Shown here one piece after another: positions 1 to 7,791 of a stretch of 64,000 bases of DNA; within the stretch, counting starts at the first letter, position 1; every line of letters starts with the position of its first letter. The translations under genes were made by a program, and so were the position numbers. The stretch spans positions 5,892,001-5,956,000 of the forward strand of contig NZ_CP109137.1 in assembly GCF_035918095.1 (NCBI RefSeq). Reading direction: 5' to 3'. The DNA is from Streptomyces sp. NBC_01750. Its GTDB lineage: Bacteria > Actinomycetota > Actinomycetes > Streptomycetales > Streptomycetaceae. The notes under the pieces are model-generated. The model saw only the letters and a program-made list of their open reading frames with translations, was not told where the DNA came from and did not search any database.

Positions 1-1
1 C

Positions 2-859
2 GAGGCCTGGCTGGCGGCGGCGTGGAGCCACCCGTCGACCCGGGTCTTCGTGGTCTCCGGCGGTCAGGCGCTGATCGACGACACCCCCGACGGCCGCACC
101 GAACTCGTCATGACGCCCGCCTTCGAGGCCCCCGTCACCGAGACCCATCGCTACTTCCTGGGGACGGACGAGGAAGGGGCGCGCTACTTCGCGCTCCAGA
201 AGGACGCCCTGCCCGGGCGTATCGACCAGTCGGCCCGTCCGGCCGGACTGCGCGAAGCGGGGCTGCTGCTCTCACAGCGCGACGCGGGCCTGCTGGTGCA
301 CGCGGTCGCGCTGGAGAACTGGCAGCGGCTGCACCGTTTCTGTTCACGCTGCGGTGAGCGCACGGTCATCGCTGCCGCGGGCCACATCCGGCGCTGCCAG
401 GCCTGCGGAGCGGAGCACTACCCCCGTACCGACCCTGCTGTGATCATGCTCGTCACCGACGAGGAGGACCGCGCGCTGCTGGGCAGGCAGGTGCACTGGC
501 CGGAGGGCCGCTTCTCGACGCTCGCCGGCTTCGTGGAGCCAGGCGAGTCGATCGAGCAGTCCGTGCGCCGCGAGGTCTGGGAGGAGGCGGGCGTCTCGGT
601 CGGCGAGGTCGAGTACATCGCCAGCCAGCCCTGGCCCTTCCCGTCCAGCCTGATGCTGGGCTTCATGGCGCGGGCGACGTCCTCCGAGATCAATGTGGAC
701 GGTGAAGAGATCCACGAGGCGCGCTGGTTCTCCCGGGAAGACCTGCGGGCCGCATTCGAGTCCGGGGAGGTGCTGCCTCCCTACGGGGTCTCGATTGCGG
801 CCCGTCTCATCGAGCTCTGGTACGGCAAGCCGCTGCCGAAGCCCGGAGAGGTGGCCTAG
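2..859 (+). CDS. nudC: NAD(+) diphosphatase, NudC-type NUDIX hydrolase (5' end outside window)
   Basis: Hydrolyses NAD(H), and in bacteria can remove NAD caps from RNA, giving NMN and AMP. The frame is open from base 2 with no start, so the N-terminus lies outside the window. Visible in order: a four-cysteine zinc ribbon (CSRCGERT, then RCQACG), a complete Nudix box beginning GFVEPGESIEQSVRREVWEE, and the downstream SQPWPFP signature that separates NudC from other NUDIX enzymes. The zinc ribbon, box and SQPWPFP are all intact, so an active enzyme is expected. It is convergent with the mycoredoxin gene, 28 bases away. An internal GTG at 50 would lose part of the N-terminal domain and is not a likely start. 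Confidence 0.93.
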   Translation, partial: EAWLAAAWSHPSTRVFVVSGGQALIDDTPDGRTELVMTPAFEAPVTETHRYFLGTDEEGARYFALQKDALPGRIDQSARPAGLREAGLLLSQRDAGLLVHAVALENWQRLHRFCSRCGERTVIAAAGHIRRCQACGAEHYPRTDPAVIMLVTDEEDRALLGRQVHWPEGRFSTLAGFVEPGESIEQSVRREVWEEAGVSVGEVEYIASQPWPFPSSLMLGFMARATSSEINVDGEEIHEARWFSREDLRAAFESGEVLPPYGVSIAARLIELWYGKPLPKPGEVA

Positions 860-887
860 TCGGCCGACGGGCCCGCTGCCTGCCTGC

Positions 888-1130
888 TCAGACGCTGATC
901 TTCTGCTTGACCTGGGCCAGCGAGGGGTTCGTCAGCGTCGAACCATCCGCGAAGAGCACGGTCGGAACGGTCTGGTTACCCCCGTTGGCCTTCTCGACGA
1001 AGGCCGCGGAGTGCGGGTCCTGCTCGATGTTGATCTCGGTGTACGCGATGCCCTCGCGGTCCATCTGGCTCTTCAGCCGACGGCAGTAGCCGCACCACGT
1101 CGTGCTGTACATCGTCACAGAACCCTGCAT
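888..1130 (-). CDS. mrx1: mycoredoxin (glutaredoxin-like, CGYC active site)
   Basis: An 80-residue glutaredoxin-fold protein that would reduce mycothiol mixed disulfides in actinobacteria, which lack glutathione. The active site reads WCGYC at residues 12-16, the arrangement found in actinobacterial mycoredoxin-1. The cis-proline motif TVPTV is at about 54-58, followed by GS. The ATG at 1130 gives the usual family length. Longer upstream starts would run through the promoter. A perfect SigR-type promoter (GGAAT, 18-base spacer, GTT) reads into it from 1233 to 1208, so it is probably a member of the thiol-stress regulon whose sigma factor is encoded later in this window. It is divergent from uvrD2. 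Confidence 0.9.
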   Translation of the reverse strand: MQGSVTMYSTTWCGYCRRLKSQMDREGIAYTEINIEQDPHSAAFVEKANGGNQTVPTVLFADGSTLTNPSLAQVKQKISV

Positions 1131-1207
1131 TGTCTCTGCGCTCCTCTGTTCGTCCCGCCGGATCTCGCCGGATCTTTCGCTCGATGCGTGTTCGCACCGG
1201 GTATGTG

Positions 1208-1233
1208 AACGTAGCTGACCTGGCCACCATTCC
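1208..1233 (-). promoter_or_regulatory. SigR-type promoter of the mycoredoxin gene
   Basis: On the minus strand GGAAT (1233-1229) is followed by exactly 18 bases and GTT (1210-1208). This matches the published SigR consensus GGAAT-N18/19-GTT. It lies about 80 bases upstream of the mycoredoxin ATG. Only the consensus match is seen; a transcript start is inferred. Confidence 0.75.
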
Positions 1234-1252
1234 CGCATAAGTACGACTGCTC

Positions 1253-1270
1253 TTGTCCCCCTGGGGACAA
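1253..1270. promoter_or_regulatory. perfect 8-2-8 palindrome in the mycoredoxin-uvrD2 intergenic region
   Basis: The arms TTGTCCCC and GGGGACAA are separated by CT. The site sits 40 bases before the uvrD2 GTG and about 20 bases upstream of the SigR-type promoter of the divergent gene. It does not match the actinobacterial LexA box. It could be an operator for uvrD2; the binder is unknown. Confidence 0.4.
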
Positions 1271-1309
1271 CGGCCGCACCCATCTCCGCCGACCTGGCAG
1301 CATGGCGGT

Positions 1310-3484
1310 GTGACAGCAGCAACGCACTCCTCTCTTTTCCCACAGGTCCCCGATTCGGCGGACGCGGTGCTCGACGGGCTCGACCCCGAGCAGCGCGAGG
1401 TCGCGACGGCTCTGCACGGGCCGGTGTGCGTGCTGGCAGGCGCCGGCACGGGCAAGACACGTGCGATCACCCACCGCATCGCGTACGGCGTCCGCGCGGG
1501 GATACTCCAGCCCGCCAGCGTGCTGGCCGTCACCTTCACCAACCGCGCCGCCGGCGAGATGCGTGGGCGGCTGCGGCAGCTCGGCGCGGGCGGCGTCCAG
1601 GCGCGCACGTTCCACTCCGCCGCCCTGCGCCAGCTGCAGTACTTCTGGCCGAAAGTCGTCGGCGGCGAGCTGCCCAGGCTCCTCGAGCGCAAGATCCAGC
1701 TGGTCGCCGAGGCCGCTGCCCGCTGCCGCATCCGGCTCGACCGCAATGAGCTGCGCGACGTCACGAGCGAGATCGAGTGGGCCAAGGTCACCCAGACCGT
1801 GCCGGCCGACTATCCGGCCGCGGTCGCCAAGTCGCACCGCGACGCCCCGCGCGATCCGGCCGAGATCAGCCAGGTCTACGGGATGTACGAGCAGCTCAAG
1901 CGCGACCGCTCGGTGATCGACTTCGAGGATGTGCTGCTGCTCACGGTCGGTATCCTCCAGGACCGGCACGACATCGCCGACCAGATCCGCCGGCAGTACC
2001 ACCACTTCGTGGTGGACGAGTACCAGGACGTCAGCCCGCTCCAGCAGCGGCTTCTCGACCTGTGGCTCGGCGACCGCGACAGCCTCTGCGTCGTCGGCGA
2101 CGCCAGCCAGACGATCTACTCGTTCACCGGCGCCACCCCCGACCACCTGCTGAACTTCCGCACCCGCCACCCCGACGCGACCATGGTCAAGCTGGTCCGC
2201 GACTACCGCTCCACGCCCCAGGTCGTCCATCTGGCCAACGGTCTGCTCAGCCAGGCCCGCGGCCGGGCTGCAGAACACCGCCTCGAACTGATCTCGCAAC
2301 GCGAGGCCGGCCCCGAGCCCGCCTACACGGAGTACGCGGACGAGCCGGCCGAGGCCGAGGGCATCGCCCGCCGTATCCGCGACCTCATCGCCGCAGGCGT
2401 CCCGGCCGGCGAGATCGCCGTGCTCTACCGGATCAACGCCCAGTCGGAGGTCTACGAGCAGGCGCTGGCCGATGCCGGAGTGCCCTACCAGCTGCGCGGT
2501 GCCGAGCGCTTCTTCGACCGGCCCGAGGTACGGGAAGCGGGCGTGGCCCTGCGCGGTGCCGCCCGCGCCGGTGGCAACGACTCGCTGCTCGACGATGCCG
2601 AGGACCTGCCCGCTCAGGTCAGGGCAGTGCTCTCCACCAAGGGCTGGACCACCGAGCCACCCGCCGGATCGGGAGCGGTGCGCGACCGCTGGGAGTCCCT
2701 GGCGGCGCTGGTCCGCCTCGCCGAGGACTATGTACGGGTCAAGCCGGAGGCGACCCTCGCCGATCTGGTGGCCGAGCTGGACGAGCGCGCCGCCGCCCAG
2801 CACGCCCCCACCGTCCAGGGAGTCACTCTCGCCTCGCTCCACTCGGCGAAGGGCCTGGAGTGGGACGCCGTGTTCCTGGTCGGTCTGACCGAGGGCATGA
2901 TGCCCATCACCTACGCGAAGACGGACGAGCAGGTCGAGGAGGAGCGCCGGCTGCTCTATGTCGGCGTCACCCGCGCCCGTCTCCACCTCTCCCTGTCCTG
3001 GGCGCTCTCCCGCTCGCCCGGCGGCCGCGCCTCCCGCCGCCCCACCCGGTTCCTGAACGGGATGCGTCCCGGCTCGGCAGCCCCCGGCGCCCGGGCCGCG
3101 GGCGGTGCCGGCGGCATCGACCGCGGCAGCGGCGGCAGGCGCAAGCGGCGCGGGCCCGTCCTGTGCCGCGTCTGCGGCAAGACGCTCACCGACGCGGGCG
3201 AGATGAAACTGATGCGCTGCGAGGACTGCCCCTCCGACATGGACGAGGCACTGTACGAGCGCTTGCGCGAGTGGCGCTCTGAGCAGGCGAAGGAGCTGGG
3301 CCAGCCCGCGTACTGCGTGTTCACCGACAAGACGCTGATGGCGATCGCCGAGGCCGTGCCGGGGAGTGAGGGCGAGTTGGCCGGGATCTCCGGGGTCGGC
3401 GGCCGCAAGCTCGAGCGCTTCGGAGTTGATGTGCTGACGATCTGCGCAGGTCAGGAGGTTGGGGGAGAGGACGAGGAGGACTGA
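1310..3484 (+). CDS. uvrD2: ATP-dependent DNA helicase UvrD2 (SF1A)
   Basis: A 724-residue 3'-5' DNA helicase. It shows Walker A GAGTGKT at about residues 44-50, Walker B/motif II DEYQDVSPLQ, motif III GDASQTIYSF, motif IV/V residues near LASLHSAKGLEWD, and motif VI VGVTRAR. The C-terminus carries a four-cysteine zinc module (CRVCGKTL, then CEDC) and an HRDC domain beginning near PAYCVFTDKTLMAIAE. This architecture is typical of actinobacterial UvrD2 and not of UvrD1 or PcrA. I chose GTG 1310 because upstream codons are low-complexity and overlap a palindrome. Its stop lies only about 24 bases before the -35 of the promoter that drives the wblC leader. Confidence 0.93.
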   Translation: MTAATHSSLFPQVPDSADAVLDGLDPEQREVATALHGPVCVLAGAGTGKTRAITHRIAYGVRAGILQPASVLAVTFTNRAAGEMRGRLRQLGAGGVQARTFHSAALRQLQYFWPKVVGGELPRLLERKIQLVAEAAARCRIRLDRNELRDVTSEIEWAKVTQTVPADYPAAVAKSHRDAPRDPAEISQVYGMYEQLKRDRSVIDFEDVLLLTVGILQDRHDIADQIRRQYHHFVVDEYQDVSPLQQRLLDLWLGDRDSLCVVGDASQTIYSFTGATPDHLLNFRTRHPDATMVKLVRDYRSTPQVVHLANGLLSQARGRAAEHRLELISQREAGPEPAYTEYADEPAEAEGIARRIRDLIAAGVPAGEIAVLYRINAQSEVYEQALADAGVPYQLRGAERFFDRPEVREAGVALRGAARAGGNDSLLDDAEDLPAQVRAVLSTKGWTTEPPAGSGAVRDRWESLAALVRLAEDYVRVKPEATLADLVAELDERAAAQHAPTVQGVTLASLHSAKGLEWDAVFLVGLTEGMMPITYAKTDEQVEEERRLLYVGVTRARLHLSLSWALSRSPGGRASRRPTRFLNGMRPGSAAPGARAAGGAGGIDRGSGGRRKRRGPVLCRVCGKTLTDAGEMKLMRCEDCPSDMDEALYERLREWRSEQAKELGQPAYCVFTDKTLMAIAEAVPGSEGELAGISGVGGRKLERFGVDVLTICAGQEVGGEDEED

Positions 3485-3496
3485 TACAAACTCGTC

Positions 3497-3537
3497 GAAA
3501 AAATAGTTTGCGCCCGCCCCAGCAATCCCCATAGGTT
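3497..3537 (+). promoter_or_regulatory. WblC/WhiB7-type autoregulated promoter
   Basis: An A/T-rich tract (GAAAAAATAG, 3497-3506) lies directly upstream of a -35-like TTGCGC (3508-3513). An 18-base spacer follows, then a -10-like TAGGTT (3532-3537). An AT-rich element abutting a housekeeping -35 is the known signature of WhiB7/WblC-activated promoters, where the AT-hook of WhiB7 contacts the minor groove. In this G+C-rich genome the tract stands out. The promoter would start a leader of about 620 bases before wblC. Confidence 0.65.
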
Positions 3538-3649
3538 CTTAACCACGGGAACGGCGGCTTCTCTGAAGCCCTGTCCCCGTGCTGTACTTATCCGAATACG
3601 CGCGATCGGCCCCGGCCGGTCCTCTAGACGCCGAGAGGAGGCGATTCCA

Positions 3650-3991
3650 GTGATCAGCATCAAGACGAGCTTCGTCAGCACCGCCAAAATGACCGATCGC
3701 TCGGTCGTCTCCGCCTGCTCGCTCGGCTTCTCCGCGGCGTTCAACGGCACCGGTGTGTCCGGCATTTCGGCCGCACTTCCTGTGTCCCGTCTGGGCGGTC
3801 TCCCCGTCCTGGAGCGCAATGAGCGACCGACCAAGGCACTGGAAGCAGGAGTAGCAGCGGCAAAGGCTCGGGCCTATGCCTTTGCGGCAGCCAGTGCCGA
3901 AACCCAGAAGCAGACGACGCAGCACCAGACGACGCAGCACCACACGATGTGGGCCTTCCGCGGGCTCGAACCCTGGAGTGATCCAGCCTGA
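3650..3991 (+). CDS. leader ORF upstream of wblC (113 codons)
   Basis: A GTG start preceded by AGGAGG (3636-3641) at 8-base spacing opens a 113-codon frame in the wblC leader. The first half has coding-like GC3. The end contains a tandem 15-base repeat encoding QTTQH twice (3911-3940), then the tail MWAFRGLEPWSDPA. The stop is only 24 bases before the stem of an intrinsic terminator. In mycobacterial whiB7, and reportedly in streptomycete wblC, an upstream ORF couples ribosome stalling to read-through of a leader terminator. This ORF is positioned for that role. The peptide matches no family I recognise, has no clear membrane segment, and may matter only for its translation. A shorter uORF starting at ATG 3947 is an alternative. 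Confidence 0.6.
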   Translation: MISIKTSFVSTAKMTDRSVVSACSLGFSAAFNGTGVSGISAALPVSRLGGLPVLERNERPTKALEAGVAAAKARAYAFAAASAETQKQTTQHQTTQHHTMWAFRGLEPWSDPA

Positions 3992-4015
3992 TCCAGAATC
4001 AGGCCGGCGCCTTCA

Positions 4016-4057
4016 GGGCCGCGGAACCCCACCCGGGATCCGCGGCCCTTCTGTTTT
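4016..4057 (+). terminator. intrinsic terminator/attenuator in the wblC leader
   Basis: A perfect 10-base stem (4016-4025 with 4039-4048), G+C-rich, with a 13-base loop, followed by TTCTGTTTT. It lies between the leader ORF and the wblC start, about 108 bases before the GTG, so it would stop transcription before wblC unless overcome. An alternative hairpin at 3987-4003 (CCTGA...TCAGG) overlaps the leader ORF stop and could act in switching. Confidence 0.75.
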
Positions 4058-4164
4058 CCCGAAAGCGGGACGACAGGGCGAAGGGGCCTCGGGACAAGAA
4101 GCACCCGGTACCAGCCGCCACCCGGCCAACAGGCCGGAACGACCAGACGAGGAACGACACCACC

Positions 4165-4542
4165 GTGCAACTCGAAGCGCACGCCCCGTCCGTACCGCCT
4201 TCCGAGACGATCCTCCCGCCCGCCCTCACTGAGGACACCACCTTGACTCCGCTCACTCCGCTCACCGCGCTCTCCGCGCTCGACGACGCCATCGAGGCCC
4301 TCGGCGCACCCGTCCCCTGCCGTTCTTACGACCCGGAGGTCTTCTTCGCCGAGTCGCCGGCCGATGTCGAGTACGCCAAGTCCCTCTGCCGTACCTGCCC
4401 GCTGATGGAGGCCTGCCTCGCGGGCGCCAAGGAGCGGCGTGAGCCGTGGGGCGTCTGGGGCGGCGAGCTCTTCGTCCAGGGCGTCGTCGTCGCCCGCAAG
4501 CGGCCGCGTGGTCGCCCGCGCAAGAACCCGGTTGCGGCATGA
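4165..4542 (+). CDS. wblC: WhiB-family transcription factor WblC (WhiB7 orthologue)
   Basis: An iron-sulfur-cluster transcription factor that binds the principal sigma factor and activates intrinsic antibiotic-resistance genes. The 125-residue product shows the four cluster cysteines (one in PVPCRSYD, then LCRTCPLMEAC), the GVWGG turn, and a C-terminal AT-hook RGRPRK that is diagnostic of the WhiB7/WblC branch. The GTG start has a GAGGAA Shine-Dalgarno sequence. An AT-rich-plus--35 promoter upstream suggests autoregulation, and the leader contains an ORF plus intrinsic terminator. Its stop overlaps the ATG of the next ORF (ATGA), implying translational coupling. Confidence 0.93.
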   Translation: MQLEAHAPSVPPSETILPPALTEDTTLTPLTPLTALSALDDAIEALGAPVPCRSYDPEVFFAESPADVEYAKSLCRTCPLMEACLAGAKERREPWGVWGGELFVQGVVVARKRPRGRPRKNPVAA

Positions 4543-4862
4543 ACGCCATCGGAACCATCGACCGTCCCGTCACGCACGATCCCCAGAAGCTGGCCCCAAT
4601 GACCTCTTCCACGAGCGAGCCGTCAGGCTCCGCCACTCCAGCCGTCACCATCATCGGCGCGAACGCCTCGCGTCAGAACAGGACCCGTGAGATGCAACTC
4701 ATCCCAGAAGCCATGGCGCGTGCGCATATGCACGAACGCCTGCGGGAGGCCGACGCGGAACGCCAGGCCGTTCGCCTGATCGCCGCCCGGCGGATGCAGC
4801 GCCGCGCCGAGCGTGCGTCGCTGCGCGCCCGCCGCGCACTGGCCATGGCCGTCATGCACTGA
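4539..4862 (+). CDS. hypothetical basic protein downstream of wblC
   Basis: A 107-residue protein whose ATG overlaps the wblC stop codon by four bases, so it is probably translated from the same message. The N-terminal half is Ser/Thr/Pro-rich. From about residue 48 it is a highly charged, Arg- and Ala-rich helical stretch (HERLREADAERQ, then RRMQRRAERASLRARR). No domain is recognised. An internal ATG at 4599 is an alternative start. Antibiotic-inducible expression with wblC is inferred from the overlap only. Confidence 0.65.
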   Translation: MNAIGTIDRPVTHDPQKLAPMTSSTSEPSGSATPAVTIIGANASRQNRTREMQLIPEAMARAHMHERLREADAERQAVRLIAARRMQRRAERASLRARRALAMAVMH

Positions 4863-4893
4863 CCACACAAGCGCACTGACGTCAGACACTGAC

Positions 4894-4929
4894 CCGCGGG
4901 GGCCGGTCCGCACGGACCGGCCCCCGCGG
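4894..4929. terminator. strong inverted repeat after the wblC operon
   Basis: A perfect 17-base G+C-only-biased stem (4894-4910 with 4913-4929) closes over CA and begins 32 bases after the stop of the wblC-linked ORF. There is no T tract, which is common for streptomycete terminators. Confidence 0.75.
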
Positions 4930-4974
4930 TGCGTTGTCCCGGCGGCCGGTCCCTTGTGGGGTTATCGTCACGAG

Positions 4975-5175
4975 GTGGACCAGCAGCAGACTCCGCACCC
5001 GGCGCAGCCGGGTGCCGAGAGCATCGTGTGTTCCCACTGCGGCGCGATCGCCGAGGGACCACCGCCCACCTGGATCTGCTCTGTGGAGAACGGCAGCCGT
5101 CACTACTTCTGCGACGAATGCGCACGTGCCAACATCAGGGCGATCGAGGGCAGGCTCGACTCAGCCTGGTGGTGA
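4975..5175 (+). CDS. small zinc-ribbon-like protein
   Basis: A 66-residue protein from GTG 4975. It shows a CSHC pair at about residues 19-22 and a CDEC pair near residues 48-51, with another cysteine in WICSVEN and a nearby histidine. That pattern suggests a small treble-clef or zinc-ribbon fold. Its function is not recognisable. It is convergent with the ADCK kinase gene, 37 bases away. A longer frame reading upstream passes through the preceding terminator stem and is rejected. Confidence 0.7.
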   Translation: MDQQQTPHPAQPGAESIVCSHCGAIAEGPPPTWICSVENGSRHYFCDECARANIRAIEGRLDSAWW

Positions 5176-5212
5176 CGACCGGGCGCGGCAGCTTTGGCAC
5201 GGCGGCGGTCGC

Positions 5213-6577
5213 TCAGGCCTGGGCGCCGACCGCCGTGCTGTCCTCCTCGTCCTCCGGCAGGAAACCGGGAAGCCACGATTCGAGTTCGTCCCGCAGCCGC
5301 ACTGTCGCGTTCAGCTGGCACAGCACCCCGATCGTGCTCAGCGTCACCCGGTGTATCAGCAGATACGAGGGCGGCAGATTGAGTTGCTTGCCCAGCTGAT
5401 GTGCGGGGGAGCGGATGTCGGCGATCCTCGTTGCCTGGTTGCGCATCCAGCTCCTGGTGAAGGTGAACTCCTCGGCCTCCGCCGGCTCAATGATCGGCAG
5501 CAGATACTCCAGCACCGCGTCCGGGTCGAGCTCTATGGACTCCTTGACGAAGCCTGCATCGCACAGCAGCTCGTAGACCGCCTCGGCCTCGCTCTCGAGC
5601 GTCATCCGCAGACAGTCGCCGATGGTCTGCGGCAGTCCGCCGGGCAGCCGGTCCACGGTGCCGAAGTCCAGCACGCCGAGCCGCCAGCTCTCGCCGTCCT
5701 CCTCCGGGAGCAGCCGGAAGTTCCCCGGGTGCGGATCCGCGTGCAGCAGTCCTGTACGGGCCGGGCCCGAGAAGAGGAAGCGCGCCAGCAACTGCCCCGC
5801 CCGGTCCCGCTGCTCGGTCGTGCCGTCGGCGATCACCTCGGCCAGCGGTATCCCGTCGATCCACTCGGTCACCAGCACCTGGTCGCACTGGTGCACCACA
5901 TCGGGCACCAGCACATCCGGGTCGTCCGCGAACTCCGCCGCGTGCTCCCGCTGGGCCTGCGCCTCCAGCTCGTAGTCCAGCTCCTCCGACACCCGGTCGC
6001 GGAGCTCGGTGATCAGCGGCTTGATGTCCATCCCGGGAATCAGCGGCCCCAGCAGCCGGGCGAAACGGCTGAGCTGCGTCAGGTCGGACAGCAGCGCATC
6101 CCCCGCCCCCGGGTACTGCACCTTCACCGCGACCTCGCGCCCGTCGTGCCACACCGCCCGGTGCACCTGGCCGATGGACGCGGCGGCCGACGGCTTGTCC
6201 TCGAACTTCAGGAACAGCTCCCGCCACTCCTCGCCCAGCCGCTCTTCCAGCACCGAGTGGACCGTGCGCGTCGGCATCGGGGGCGCCGCCTCCTGAAGCT
6301 TGGTCAGGGCCGCGCGATAGGGGCCCGCGATCTCCTCGGGGAGAGCCGACTCGAAGACGGACATGGCCTGTCCGAACTTCATCGCACCGCCCTTGAGCTC
6401 GCCGAGCACCTTGAACAGCTGCTCCGCAGTGCGCTGTTGCAGCTCCCGGGCCACGATCTCCGCGGACTTGCCGCCGATCCGCTTGCCCAGACCCCAAGTG
6501 GCACGGCCCGCGAAGCCCAGTGGCAGCGCGGCCAACTTGGCGGTTCGGGTGACCGCTTTCCGGGGAAGATCAGACAT
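5213..6577 (-). CDS. ABC1/ADCK (UbiB-like) atypical kinase
   Basis: A 454-residue atypical protein-kinase-like ATPase. ABC1 family features in order: the KxGQ motif in MKFGQAMS at about residue 70, the Ala-rich nucleotide loop AAASIGQVHRA, the lysine in VAVKVQYPG, the catalytic loop HADPHPGNF, and LDFG. It has no ubiquinone biosynthesis context, and streptomycetes use menaquinone, so the substrate is unknown. The ATG at 6577 has a GGAGG Shine-Dalgarno sequence nine bases upstream. It lies 65 bases downstream of the ThiF-like gene on the same strand, which suggests a two-gene unit. Confidence 0.9.
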   Translation of the reverse strand: MSDLPRKAVTRTAKLAALPLGFAGRATWGLGKRIGGKSAEIVARELQQRTAEQLFKVLGELKGGAMKFGQAMSVFESALPEEIAGPYRAALTKLQEAAPPMPTRTVHSVLEERLGEEWRELFLKFEDKPSAAASIGQVHRAVWHDGREVAVKVQYPGAGDALLSDLTQLSRFARLLGPLIPGMDIKPLITELRDRVSEELDYELEAQAQREHAAEFADDPDVLVPDVVHQCDQVLVTEWIDGIPLAEVIADGTTEQRDRAGQLLARFLFSGPARTGLLHADPHPGNFRLLPEEDGESWRLGVLDFGTVDRLPGGLPQTIGDCLRMTLESEAEAVYELLCDAGFVKESIELDPDAVLEYLLPIIEPAEAEEFTFTRSWMRNQATRIADIRSPAHQLGKQLNLPPSYLLIHRVTLSTIGVLCQLNATVRLRDELESWLPGFLPEDEEDSTAVGAQA

Positions 6578-6642
6578 GCGCCCCTCCAAATCCCAGACTG
6601 CCGTGCCGCGTGTGCCGTACAGCATTGCTTCGTCGACGGCGG

Positions 6643-7791
6643 TTACCCGGCCATTGTCTCGTGCGGCGGCGGCCCGATCCCCGAGGTGTGCTCCCTCTCA
6701 CTCTTCCCTACCGCACTGCAGACACAGTCGAGGTGCGGCTTGATCGTCTCCGAGCGCCAGTCAAGCAGAGGCAGTGAAGTCTCCCATCGCGCCCCCGTAC
6801 TCGCGGGCAGCTCCCCGTCGAGAAAGGACAGCGCGTGCGCCGCCGTCATCCCTGCCACGGCGGTGGCCAGAGCGACATCGCAGGCCGGCAATGCTCTCCG
6901 GCGGCCCGAGCGCCACTGTGCCAGCAGCCTGGGACGCGCCGGGTCGCGCTCCGCCCTGTCCAGCTCCAGACACCCGGCGCAGGCCGTGCCGCCGGGCAGC
7001 ACCAGCGGGCCCACCACACCGGTCCCCTCGACAACTCCCGCATACAGATGGGGTGTCCCGGTGACGATCCAGTCCTCGGCGGCGGCCGGATCGGGGGCAT
7101 AGGCCGCCAGGCCGTCCCGCGGCGCGACGATGACCAGGGAGAGACCGGGCTCGGCGCACTCCGTGGTCCCTGCCGACTCTCCCGCGCGTGGGGGACGGTC
7201 GGGCGCGGACCGCCGCACCAACTGCCGGGCCGCCGCGTCCCGCCGCTCACCGACCGATTCCGCCGGCAGCCCGCCGGGCGCCACGTCCCACGGCTCGGTG
7301 CATCCGCCGTCCAGCACCTCCACCGCGCCCACGCCGGCGGCCGAGAGCACTGCGGCGACCGTCGCACCGACTCGCCCCGCGCCCCGGACCTGGACACGCA
7401 TGGCCCGCCGGGCCGCCAGGCGCTGTATCCCGCCGCCCGGTTCCGGATGGACCACGGAGAGCGACGCCAGGTCGGAGCGCAGCCGGTCGAGGGCCCCGGG
7501 TCGTTTCCGCAGCGCATCGGCCGCGGGGCCGCCTGCCGTCGGATCGTCGAGCAGCCCGGCCGCCGTCAACCGGTTCACGAGGGCGTCCACTTGTCCCTCG
7601 GGCAGGCCTATCGACCGCGCCTCCTGGCGCAGCCACGGCAACCCCCGCGTCCCGTCCAGCAGCTCGATCAGGGCACCTGTCGCGGTGTCCACCGGACCGA
7701 CCATCACCGCGTGTGCGGGTGTGGCCCCGAATTGCACGGTCTGTCGCTCCCGCCATGCGCGCCTCAAGGCAGGCTTCACCGTCGGATGCAT
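6643..7791 (-). CDS. ThiF/E1-like protein (TOMM leader-binding type)
   Basis: A 382-residue protein. The N-terminal part resembles a winged-helix, PqqD-like leader-binding module (LIELLDGTRGLPWLRQE). A Rossmann segment with a GAGRVG nucleotide loop follows at about residue 140, then a zinc-type CAGC at about residue 280 and a CVC near the C-terminus. ThiF/E1-like proteins adenylate carboxylates or present peptide leaders to YcaO cyclodehydratases. No YcaO, precursor peptide or dehydrogenase is nearby, so a RiPP role is not supported by context. The ATG at 7791 was preferred because the upstream extension lies in a promoter-like intergenic region. It is probably co-transcribed with the downstream ABC1 kinase. 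Confidence 0.75.
   Translation of the reverse strand: MHPTVKPALRRAWRERQTVQFGATPAHAVMVGPVDTATGALIELLDGTRGLPWLRQEARSIGLPEGQVDALVNRLTAAGLLDDPTAGGPAADALRKRPGALDRLRSDLASLSVVHPEPGGGIQRLAARRAMRVQVRGAGRVGATVAAVLSAAGVGAVEVLDGGCTEPWDVAPGGLPAESVGERRDAAARQLVRRSAPDRPPRAGESAGTTECAEPGLSLVIVAPRDGLAAYAPDPAAAEDWIVTGTPHLYAGVVEGTGVVGPLVLPGGTACAGCLELDRAERDPARPRLLAQWRSGRRRALPACDVALATAVAGMTAAHALSFLDGELPASTGARWETSLPLLDWRSETIKPHLDCVCSAVGKSEREHTSGIGPPPHETMAG

Noticed and set aside
1115..3532. An 805-codon minus-strand frame across uvrD2
   Set aside because: It is antisense to a gene with all helicase motifs. High G+C makes long shadow frames, and this one has no start signal or domain.
4934..7102. A 722-codon plus-strand frame across the ADCK and ThiF-like genes
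   Set aside because: Composition is Arg/Pro-rich and matches no family; the minus-strand genes carry the conserved motifs.
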